The notes under the pieces are model-generated. The model was not told the DNA's origin. It saw only the letters and a list, made by a program, of their open reading frames with translations, and made no database searches. Shown one piece after another: positions 52,391 to 59,615 of a DNA stretch of 64,000 bases. This DNA is from Rathayibacter sp. VKM Ac-2804 (GTDB taxonomy: Bacteria; Actinomycetota; Actinomycetes; Actinomycetales; Microbacteriaceae). Position numbers and translations under genes: made by a program. The stretch covers positions 3,534,001-3,598,000 of the forward strand of contig NZ_CP047420.1 in NCBI RefSeq assembly GCF_009866655.1, given 5' to 3'. The stretch's first letter is position 1; every line of letters begins with the position of its first letter.

Positions 52391-52800
52391 GTGGCAGCTC
52401 GCCAGCACGCCCTCCGCCGCCTTCCGGTTTTTCGCCAGGTACCGCCAGCTTCACGCCCCCTTACCGGCACGAACGACTGCTCGACGTAGCCACAGCGAAG
52501 CTCCGGGGCAGGCGGCAGCCACTCTCGAGCCGGCATCACTCTTGGTCTGGTTCGTGTGTCATCCGAGACGGTGACATGGTTCGCCAGGTCGCTCGCGAAT
52601 GCCAGCAGCTGCTCGTCCGATCAGGCTCATGCACCTTCATATCAAAGCCGACTCAGGGCGTCGAAGTGGTTGATTTGCAGAGGGCGGTAGGTGTCGCCCC
52701 CGAATATGACCGACACCGTTGCTCCATTGGATGGGTAGGTCATGGCGCCGGTAAGAACCTTGCAGTCGAGCCGGGCTCGAGGACCAGGTTGAGCAGCGCT
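52391..52800 (-). pseudogene. HNH nuclease remnant, copy 2
   Basis: This aligns with the last 140 codons of the intact nuclease, including the region of the DHVVAL motif (GTCGAAGTGGTTGATTTGCA) and the LDPVF segment, but with frameshifts and stops throughout. The C-terminal codons are also changed. It is cut off at 52800, directly against the stop codon of 3-TM copy 2. It is more diverged than copy 3. Confidence 0.75.
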
Positions 52801-53205
52801 TCAGTGCACCGCGACGAAGGCGAGACCCGAAGCGAGAAGGAACGCGAGGACGGCGCCGAGCACGCCGGTCGCGGGGATCCACCAGATCCGGCGCGATGTG
52901 CCGCGTCGGACGAGGGCGACGATCGTCAGGAGGACGGTCAGGGCGACGACTCCGGGGACGAACACGGTCGTCGCGCTCAGGAGCTCGTAATCGCACTCAC
53001 CCAAGGCTCCGCCGCACCGATCCGCCGCCAGGTGCTCGACCAGGACGAAGAAGGACAGGACGGCACCGAGCATCAAGAGGAGGACGAGTAGCAGGATCGC
53101 CGTACCGCGGTCCTGGCGAACGGAGAGGCGGCGCCCGGACTTCCGGCGCGGTGGCCGGTCGAACGGGTCCGGGTCGGCCCAGTCCGCGTCCGAGCCGAAG
53201 GCCAT
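52801..53205 (-). CDS. Three-TM membrane protein, copy 2 (HNH-linked)
   Basis: This 134-aa paralogue of the protein at 49691-50098 begins MAFGSDADWADPDPFDRPPR and keeps the three TM segments and RRIWWIP, but its loop between TM1 and TM2 has two Cys (DRCGGALGECDY) that copy 1 lacks. It follows the truncated nuclease copy 3 by 62 bp. The reading frame is intact although the nuclease is not. Confidence 0.75.
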   Translation of the reverse strand: MAFGSDADWADPDPFDRPPRRKSGRRLSVRQDRGTAILLLVLLLMLGAVLSFFVLVEHLAADRCGGALGECDYELLSATTVFVPGVVALTVLLTIVALVRRGTSRRIWWIPATGVLGAVLAFLLASGLAFVAVH

Positions 53206-53267
53206 AGTGGCGCTCAGGCTAGTGGAGCACGGCGCAGGCTCCGCGGGCGGCACAGCCCCGGCGCGCG

Positions 53268-53697
53268 TCAGCACCCGACCAGCACCGCCGCCGCCGCCGC
53301 TCGGCCCTCCGCCCCGACCACCAACCCGTACTCGCCCAGAACCCCTACGAACTGCTCCACGTACCCGCAGCGCAGCTCTGCCGCCGGCGGCAGCCACTCT
53401 CCCGGGCCCGCGTCGCCCTTGGACTGGTTGATGTCGTCCGAGGCGGCGACGAAGTTCGCCGGGTCGTTTGCGAACGTCAGCCGCTGCTCGTCCGACCGCG
53501 CCCACGCGCCGTGGTGCCGCGCCCAGCCGAGAGCGACGACGTGGTCGATCTGCACCTGTCGGGACATGTCATTCCCGGAGGCGAACGACACCGCAGCGCC
53601 GTCGTACGGGTTGATCAGCGTGCCGGGGAGCACCTCGCAGTCGCGGGTGCCCGGTCTGAAGACCGGGTCGAGCAGGTCGCGGCCGAGGAGGAAACTA
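53268..53697 (-). pseudogene. HNH nuclease copy 3, 5'-truncated
   Basis: The frame is open from about 53697 to the stop at 53268 and reads LLGRDLLDPVFRPGTRDC, then LINPYDGAAVSF, VQIDHVVALGWARHHGAWA, NQSKGDAGPGEWLPP and RCGYVEQFVGVLG, about 75% like the intact copy. The catalytic DH and Asn remain. The N-terminal anchor, signal and CDTRNDV region are lost. An internal GTG (53633) could start a 121-aa fragment. The break lies 26 bp from the end of the ImmA/IrrE-like gene. Confidence 0.8.
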
Positions 53698-53723
53698 GAC
53701 GGCCTTGACAGTCCCTCTTGTAC

Positions 53724-54965
53724 CTATGCCGCCAACTGATTGTCTATCTGATGTTCGATCAATCGATCACTGACAAGAAAATTACTTGCCGCGCGCGCTT
53801 GAGCGGCCTCCCCAAGGTCGCCAGCAAGAAGCTCTTCAATCCCGGCAGCGGGCGCAAGCAACTCTGCAGCGAAAGCACGCTCAAGTTTGTCCGTGTAGCT
53901 ACTACCCCGCGTAAGAAGCGAAGATCGTGTCAGTGGATCTGTTATCTGACGCGCGATTGTCCGAGCACCGAGGAACCGGCCGCGCGGAGCGGATCGCTCG
54001 ACCTCCGGACCGACAACCGTCTCCGCCGACGTGGCGCTGATGCGAGTAAGGGCTTCTATGTTGCCAGGAGGCGAAACATTAACATTCGTCAGAACAACGT
54101 AATCTTCTATCGGCATTGCCTCGACAGCTGACAGGCCGAGCACCTCGCGAAGGGCTCGAGCTCGCTTATAACCCTCGCGCCACGGAGCAGCCCTCGAAAC
54201 TCCACGGAACGCCTCCATACCCGACAGCCGCTCCCTCGGACCTGTGTTCCGGGACGTGCCATCTTGAAGCGCTGTGCGTATCCATTCATCGGCCGCCTCT
54301 AGTTCTGAAAAAGGCACGGCACGAGCGATGTCCGCGAGGAGGGAGCTGTCAGAAATAACGTCAGCAGCCGCCTCTAGCCGACGAGCATCTTCCGCCTGCA
54401 TGTCGAATGGATCGAAACCCCATGACGCGGCTACGACTGCAAAGTCACGCTCTTCGTCGTCAAGCCCTTGAATCGCATACCACTCTTCTTGCAACAAGGT
54501 GTCAGCTATATTGCTTTCTTCTAGGCGTCTTACAGTTGAGTCGACAAAGCGACTTAGTGTCCGGCGTACTTCATCTGCATCAAGCACTGCGCTGACGTTA
54601 CCGAGCAAACGTACTCTATCGTCCGGGGACTGGCGAGGCGCCGCGTGAATCCACATTTGCTGACGATCTGAGCGTAATGTCATTGCAGGCCAGGGAAATC
54701 CCTCTCCTGCGCCAGACAGATCTAAACCCGAGTAGTAAGGAGTATGAGACGCCGTTTCAACCGCCCACCAATTTAATGCAATCCATTCCGCCAGAGGATA
54801 AGCCGAAACGTCAATTCCCTCGCGAATTTGACCCGGCGCCTCGCGCTCTTTCACAAGCGTTGCGACTTCGTCGCCGACCGTGATCTGCAGACGCGCCCAC
54901 GTCGCTCGCAGCTCGGGAGTACGGACTTGCGGGGCAGACTCCCAGTTGCAGTCGATTCTCATCAT
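53724..54965 (-). CDS. ImmA/IrrE-like protein lacking the zinc motif (413 aa)
   Basis: The C-terminal part has the pattern that follows the catalytic helix in ImmA/IrrE peptidases: a long helix RGRFLGARTIARQI (about 329-341), then LERAFAAELLAPAAGIEELL and a segment ending FLVSDRLIEHQIDNQ. In active members the first helix holds HExxH; here that place reads ARTIA, so zinc-dependent proteolysis is unlikely. Residues 1-200 form a separate domain (ALNWWAVETASHTPYYSG; FPWPAMTLRSDRQQMWIHAA) that I do not recognise. Its first ATG overlaps the stop of the small partner (ATGA). GC is lower than in the flanking genes. It may act as a sensor or scaffold in a conflict system. Confidence 0.7.
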   Translation of the reverse strand: MMRIDCNWESAPQVRTPELRATWARLQITVGDEVATLVKEREAPGQIREGIDVSAYPLAEWIALNWWAVETASHTPYYSGLDLSGAGEGFPWPAMTLRSDRQQMWIHAAPRQSPDDRVRLLGNVSAVLDADEVRRTLSRFVDSTVRRLEESNIADTLLQEEWYAIQGLDDEERDFAVVAASWGFDPFDMQAEDARRLEAAADVISDSSLLADIARAVPFSELEAADEWIRTALQDGTSRNTGPRERLSGMEAFRGVSRAAPWREGYKRARALREVLGLSAVEAMPIEDYVVLTNVNVSPPGNIEALTRISATSAETVVGPEVERSAPRGRFLGARTIARQITDPLTRSSLLTRGSSYTDKLERAFAAELLAPAAGIEELLAGDLGEAAQARAASNFLVSDRLIEHQIDNQLAA

Positions 54966-55366
54966 CGAACTATCCGATCCCTTAAAACTTTAGGCACGCT
55001 CGCTTCCGCGACAGGATATCCTTTATAAGTCCCAGCAACGGCGTTCACCAAGCGAGCCTCAAACCAGCAACCGTCCTGCCAATCCCAAACATATCTGGGG
55101 AACAGTCCCTGATCGCGGTAAGCGCTAACGCTCCCACGCCTGATCGCATCTGCCAGCCAACTCGAAAGGCGATCGGCATCATTGAATTGCGGGGGACATG
55201 GTGTCGCATCCGAGCGAAGCTTTGGTTGCCCAGCAAAAGACGGGTACGTCTTGTGCTCAGCGGACCCGATATACGTGGCAGCGGCTGCCCAGGCTTCAAG
55301 TTCGGCTGGCGCGGGCGCGACGGCGAGCGCCTGGGGGCGCGGGCGTTGTCTACCGGGCGTTCTCAT
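54962..55366 (-). CDS. Small partner protein of the ImmA/IrrE-like gene (134 aa)
   Basis: The start at ATG 55366 gives MRTPGRQRPRPQALAVAPAP, then ATYIGSAEHKTYPSFAGQPK, a middle helix LSSWLADAIRRGSVSAYRDQ and a C-terminal FPRYVWDWQDGCWFEARLV and NAVAGTYKGYPV. The pattern GSxEHKxxPSFAG...FPRYVW...EARLVN...YKGYP is one that I have seen in unnamed proteins of patchy distribution. The tight 4-nt overlap with the following gene points to a two-gene module. The function is unknown. Confidence 0.65.
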   Translation of the reverse strand: MRTPGRQRPRPQALAVAPAPAELEAWAAAATYIGSAEHKTYPSFAGQPKLRSDATPCPPQFNDADRLSSWLADAIRRGSVSAYRDQGLFPRYVWDWQDGCWFEARLVNAVAGTYKGYPVAEASVPKVLRDRIVR

Positions 55367-55569
55367 CCGACCACCGTATCGGCAGACCGTTCGCAATGGG
55401 GATGCTGGGCTGCCTTGACATCGGATACAGGTTGCTGTTGCGATCGAGGCGCGGTTTCAGCCGGCCGTAAGACGGCGGGCGAGCTGGCCGCGAGCGTCGC
55501 CCCAGGCAGCAGGGTCCGAGCGAAGGCTGTGGCATTGCCCTGGTTGGGGCCTTTCCGCAGGGATGCGCA

Positions 55570-56487
55570 TCAGCACCCGACCAGCACCGCCTCCGCCGCC
55601 TCCCGGTCCTCCGCCCCGATCGCCAGCCCGTACACCCCCAGCACCCCCACGAACTGCTCCACGTACCCGCAGCGCAGCTCCGGGGCCGGCGGCAGCCACT
55701 CCCCCGGGCCGGCGTCACTCTTGGACTGGTTCGTGTCGTCCGAGGCGGCGACGAGGTTCGCCGGGTCGTTCGCGAACAGCACGCGCTGCTCGTCCGTCCA
55801 CGCCCACGCGCCGTGGTGCCAGGCCCAGCCGAGGGCGACGACGTGGTCGATCTGCACCAGCCGAGAGGTGTCGGTCCCGGAGACGAAGGACACCGCGGTG
55901 CCGTCGTAGGGGTCGACGAGCGTGCCGGAGAGGACCTTGCAGTCGCGGGTGCCGGGCTTGAAGACCGGGTCGAGCAGGTCTCGGCCCAGGACGTCGTTGC
56001 GGGTGTCGCAGCCGTTGCGGTCGACGTCTTTCCAGGACTCGCCGAACAGGTCGCGGTCGTAGGGGACGTCGGCGCGGCCGTCGTCGACGGGGAGCGCGGC
56101 GAGGGTCGCCAGCGCGAGCACGGCGGGGTCGGCGGAGTCCGCCGTAGGTGACGCGGGGACGGACGCGGTCGGCGCGGTCGGCGCAGCAGCGGCGGACGGA
56201 GTGGCCGTCGCGGGAGGGATCGAAGCAGGCGCGGTCGACGCAGGACCAGCAGCGACGCCGGACGACGCAGATCCCGCACCGGGAACCCCGACCGTCTCCC
56301 CCACTCCGACCACCGCGAACGCGACCGCAGCGACCCCGACGGCCGCGACGATCCACACCCACCACGGCGCCCGCCGCACCCGCCGATACCGGGCCGGAGC
56401 CCCCGGCCGCCCAGCGCCCCGCGAGAGCCCTGGAGCCCCCACCCGCCGCACCCCACCGGGTCGCGGCGGCGGCGGCCTGCCGACCAC
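55570..56487 (-). CDS. Membrane-anchored HNH endonuclease family protein (DUF1524/GmrSD C-terminal-like)
   Basis: This 305-aa protein has a Pro/Arg-rich inside start, one TM segment (residues 42-62, WWVWIVAAVGVAAVAF), an Ala/Pro/Thr stalk (66-120) and an outside nuclease domain. The domain shows GCDTRNDVLGRDL (159-171), VQIDHVVALGWAW with Asp214/His215, FANDPANLVAASDDTNQSKS (238-257) and WLPP...RCGYVEQ. Four Cys (160, 183, 273, 305) fit disulphides outside the cell. Related secreted actinobacterial nucleases degrade DNA. GTG 56487 starts 3 bp after the stop of the 1040-aa gene, so it belongs to the tubulin-like operon. It is the only full-length copy of four. Confidence 0.85.
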   Translation of the reverse strand: MVGRPPPPRPGGVRRVGAPGLSRGAGRPGAPARYRRVRRAPWWVWIVAAVGVAAVAFAVVGVGETVGVPGAGSASSGVAAGPASTAPASIPPATATPSAAAAPTAPTASVPASPTADSADPAVLALATLAALPVDDGRADVPYDRDLFGESWKDVDRNGCDTRNDVLGRDLLDPVFKPGTRDCKVLSGTLVDPYDGTAVSFVSGTDTSRLVQIDHVVALGWAWHHGAWAWTDEQRVLFANDPANLVAASDDTNQSKSDAGPGEWLPPAPELRCGYVEQFVGVLGVYGLAIGAEDREAAEAVLVGC

Positions 56488-56490
56488 CGA

Positions 56491-59400
56491 CTACACCCCC
56501 GAGTCGCCGTCGGCCGGGACGACGGGCGCCGACGCCCGCACCGCCCCGTCCCACAGCCGGATCGCCGAACGCGGCACCGGCCCGACCACATCGACGCGCC
56601 ACACCAGATCCACCGGCGACCCCGTCGACGCCTCGAACGGCACGACGTGGATGGGCGCCGACGGGTCGAAGCGCAGCCGCTCCTGCAGCCGCGACGGGGC
56701 GACGAGGAAGCTCGTCACGCGCTCGTGGTAGCGCTCACCCACCTGCAGCTCGGTCAGCACCGTGGCGCTCACCGGGGTCATCGGGTCGGCGCGGGTCAGC
56801 GAGTCGAGCAGGAAGTCGTCCCACGGCACGTCGAGCTCGACGCCCTCGAAGTCCTCGGGGCGGCGCAGCGCGTTGAGCGGATTCGTGCCCATCGGGCGGA
56901 CCCGCGGGCGGGCGATCGCCTCCTCGTCGCGCTGCACGGAGGCGACGATGTCGGCCAGGCGCGGGGCGGCGATCCGGGTGAGCAGCGACTCGTCGTCGAG
57001 GGCGCGCAGCAGCATCCGCCGCGTGTGGTTCGACGAGTGCGGGAGGTCCTCGTCCAGCGCCGACAGGCCGAAGCCCTGGCCGGCTCCGTAGTCGGCCGCC
57101 ATCTCCTGCACGAGCGACTCGAAGGCCTCGTGCCGCCAGCCGCGGCGGACGAGCTTGGACGTCATCGCGGCGCGCATGCGGGCGACCGCGGCCGTCTCCT
57201 CGCCGCTGACGGTCGCCAGGCGCACCGCGAACGGCATCGCGCCGCGCTCGACGTCGAAGGTCTCGTGCTGCAGCCAGACGGGCGGCACGTGCCACGGACG
57301 GTGCACGGCCTTGGACAGCAGCACCAGCCACTCGACGGCCTGGCGGTGCACGGAGCGCAGGCGCGCGGCCTCCTCGCGGGCACGGCGGGCGCTGCGGCCG
57401 TAGTGCGCGAGTCGGGTGCGCTCGAGCTGGATCCGCCGCTCGAAGCGCGACCAGCCGGCGTGGTACCGGACGAGCGACACCAGCGTGATCAGCACTCCGG
57501 CCCCGGCGAGGCCGACCAGCACCCACAAGAGCACAGAGGTGATCAGCCCGGGATCGAAGGTGCCGGCGGGCTGCCGCGAGGCGTAGTCGTTGACGAACCA
57601 GATGCCGACGCCGACCACGATCGCGAGAGCCAGCACGGTGACCCAGCCGACGAGCAGCGTGCGGTGGAACTCGCGGCGCAGGCCCAGCAGCTCGCCGGGT
57701 CGCTGCGGGCGGATCGCGTCGATCTCGCCCGTGAGGTACGCGACCTCGTCCTCGGCGCGGCGGCGCTCGGCGCCGATCCGGTCGAGGAAGCGCCAGACGA
57801 ACGAGGAGCTCTGCCGGCCGGCCCACAGGTCGTACTCGCCGAGCGCCTGCAGGCGGCCGGAGCGGCGCGCCTCGGCGTCGTGGGCGGAGACGACTGGCTC
57901 CGCGGGCTCGGGAGCCTCCTCCGCGGGGACCTCGATCTGGACGACGGTCCGCGGCTCGGCGGCCTCGCCCTCGACGAGCGTCTCCTGCGCGGGCGGCGCG
58001 AACGCGGCGGACTCGAACGGCGCGGGCTCGGGCTCGGACGACTCGGGCTCCGAAGCGACCGGAGCGTCAGGCTCCTGCACCGACGGCACCGCCGCAGCCG
58101 CGACAGCCGCCTCCGACGCCGACACCCAGTTCTGCAGCCGCTCCCGCGGATCCGCGAGCGCCAGCGCGTACCAGTCCACCCGCTCGGGGAACCCCGGCGG
58201 CACGTCATAGCCCGACGACACCCACGGGTCGTCCGGCAGCGCAAGCACGTCGCCCACCCGGCCGAACACGGGCACGGCCCCCTCGACGGGCGCGAAGCCC
58301 GCGTCGCGGAGGTCGGCGCTGCCGTCGAGCGCGCCGAAGACCAGCTCGCGCAGGCCCGCCCAGAGCTGCGGCGTGGTGCGGACGTGCGCCATCGCGGCGG
58401 GCGCGTCGGCCTCGGCGCGGGCGCGGCCCTCGTCCTCGCGGAGGTGCTCGAGGTCGGCGACCAGGAGCCGGTCGCGGACGTCCAGCACCTCGTCGTAGTC
58501 GGCCCCGACGACGGCCGAGCCCTGCGAGGTGTGCAGGGCGCGGGTCACCGAGCGGTTCGCGCTCGAGGTGATCCAGAGCACGGCCCAGCGCGGGATCTGC
58601 ACGAGCTTGCCCGCCGAGAAGGCGAAGAAGCGGCCGATCTGCGCCCAGAAGCCGATCCGCTCGGGCTCCGGCACGTCGAGCGAGCCGGCGGAGTCGTAGG
58701 TGAGCGCGCCGCCGTCCAGGCGCAGGGCGCCCGCGACCATGCTCTCGACGTAGCCGGCGATCTGGCCGTCGTCGATGTAGGCGGTGCCGGGCGGCGGCGG
58801 GCTGACGCTGGGGTCGATCAGCAGCGAGTCGGGGCGGGCGGCGTTCTCGAGCACGCCCGCGGCGACGCGGCGGCCGAGCGACTCGGTCAGCACCGCGTTG
58901 AGGAACACCCGCGAGATCCAGACGGAGTCGCCGCCGTCGGACTCGCGGCTCATCAGCTCGACGCTGCCGTCGGTGACGCCGTTCCACAGCCCGGCGACGC
59001 TGGCCAGGTGGGTGAGCGTGAAGCCGGTGAAGCGCTCGTCGTCGCGGACGAACGCGTCGCCGGACCACGGGCTCGAGCGGTCCTCGGGCGAGGCGATGAC
59101 GACGAAGCCGTGCTCGTGCGCCTCCACCCGCTCGCGCAGCTGGAACGCGGTCGGCGCGCAGATCAGCGTGACCCGGCGCAGCTCGGTGGTCTGATCGGCG
59201 AGGGTCGCCGACGGGTTCGGCAGCGGCATCGAGGTGCGCACCCAGCGGCTGACGAGGTCGGCGACCGCGTCCTGCGCCTCGTCGGTCTCGCGCTCGGGCA
59301 GGGCCGAGCGGAGGGTGACCAGGCGGACGAGGGCGAGCGGCTCCTCCGCGAGCGCCTCGAACAGGTCGACCGCGATCGCGACCGACTCGAGGTCGGCGCC

Positions 59401-59613
59401 CACGCCGAGCACCACGGCCTCGATCTGCGGCGGCGCATAGGGCGAGGTCTTGACGTGCTCGGGCAGCACCCAGAGGGCCTGGCCGAGCAGGCCGGTCTTC
59501 GTCCACTGCGCCGCCAGCTCGAGCAGGGTCTCGCCCTGCGCGCCGCTGGGCAGCAGGACGATCGCCGCCTTGCCGTCGGGCCAGAAGCCGTCCGGGCGCA
59601 TCTCCGGGGGCAC
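56491..59613 (-). CDS. Large two-TM protein of the tubulin-like operon (1040 aa)
   Basis: I see no named domain. Residues 1-450 have an alternating alpha/beta pattern, starting with AAIVLLPSGAQGETLLELAA and including VVLGVGADLESVAIAVDLFE, LTLICAPTAFQLRERV-like strands, and AFSAGKLVQIPRWAVLWITS. An acidic Pro/Ala/Glu linker (about 525-610) leads to two TM segments (about 652-672 and 688-713) and a C-terminal 330-residue part with a long charged helix (RAREEAARLRSVHRQAVEWL) and WHVPPVWLQHETFDVERG. The GTG at 59613 is 2 bp after the stop of the tubulin-like gene. It probably anchors the GTPase at the membrane; that is inference from gene order. Confidence 0.7.
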   Translation of the reverse strand: MPPEMRPDGFWPDGKAAIVLLPSGAQGETLLELAAQWTKTGLLGQALWVLPEHVKTSPYAPPQIEAVVLGVGADLESVAIAVDLFEALAEEPLALVRLVTLRSALPERETDEAQDAVADLVSRWVRTSMPLPNPSATLADQTTELRRVTLICAPTAFQLRERVEAHEHGFVVIASPEDRSSPWSGDAFVRDDERFTGFTLTHLASVAGLWNGVTDGSVELMSRESDGGDSVWISRVFLNAVLTESLGRRVAAGVLENAARPDSLLIDPSVSPPPPGTAYIDDGQIAGYVESMVAGALRLDGGALTYDSAGSLDVPEPERIGFWAQIGRFFAFSAGKLVQIPRWAVLWITSSANRSVTRALHTSQGSAVVGADYDEVLDVRDRLLVADLEHLREDEGRARAEADAPAAMAHVRTTPQLWAGLRELVFGALDGSADLRDAGFAPVEGAVPVFGRVGDVLALPDDPWVSSGYDVPPGFPERVDWYALALADPRERLQNWVSASEAAVAAAAVPSVQEPDAPVASEPESSEPEPAPFESAAFAPPAQETLVEGEAAEPRTVVQIEVPAEEAPEPAEPVVSAHDAEARRSGRLQALGEYDLWAGRQSSSFVWRFLDRIGAERRRAEDEVAYLTGEIDAIRPQRPGELLGLRREFHRTLLVGWVTVLALAIVVGVGIWFVNDYASRQPAGTFDPGLITSVLLWVLVGLAGAGVLITLVSLVRYHAGWSRFERRIQLERTRLAHYGRSARRAREEAARLRSVHRQAVEWLVLLSKAVHRPWHVPPVWLQHETFDVERGAMPFAVRLATVSGEETAAVARMRAAMTSKLVRRGWRHEAFESLVQEMAADYGAGQGFGLSALDEDLPHSSNHTRRMLLRALDDESLLTRIAAPRLADIVASVQRDEEAIARPRVRPMGTNPLNALRRPEDFEGVELDVPWDDFLLDSLTRADPMTPVSATVLTELQVGERYHERVTSFLVAPSRLQERLRFDPSAPIHVVPFEASTGSPVDLVWRVDVVGPVPRSAIRLWDGAVRASAPVVPADGDSGV

Positions 59614-59615
59614 GC

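Noticed and set aside
53718..54131. A 137-codon plus-strand frame
   Set aside because: It is antisense to the ImmA/IrrE-like gene, whose conserved C-terminal pattern shows that the minus strand is coding.
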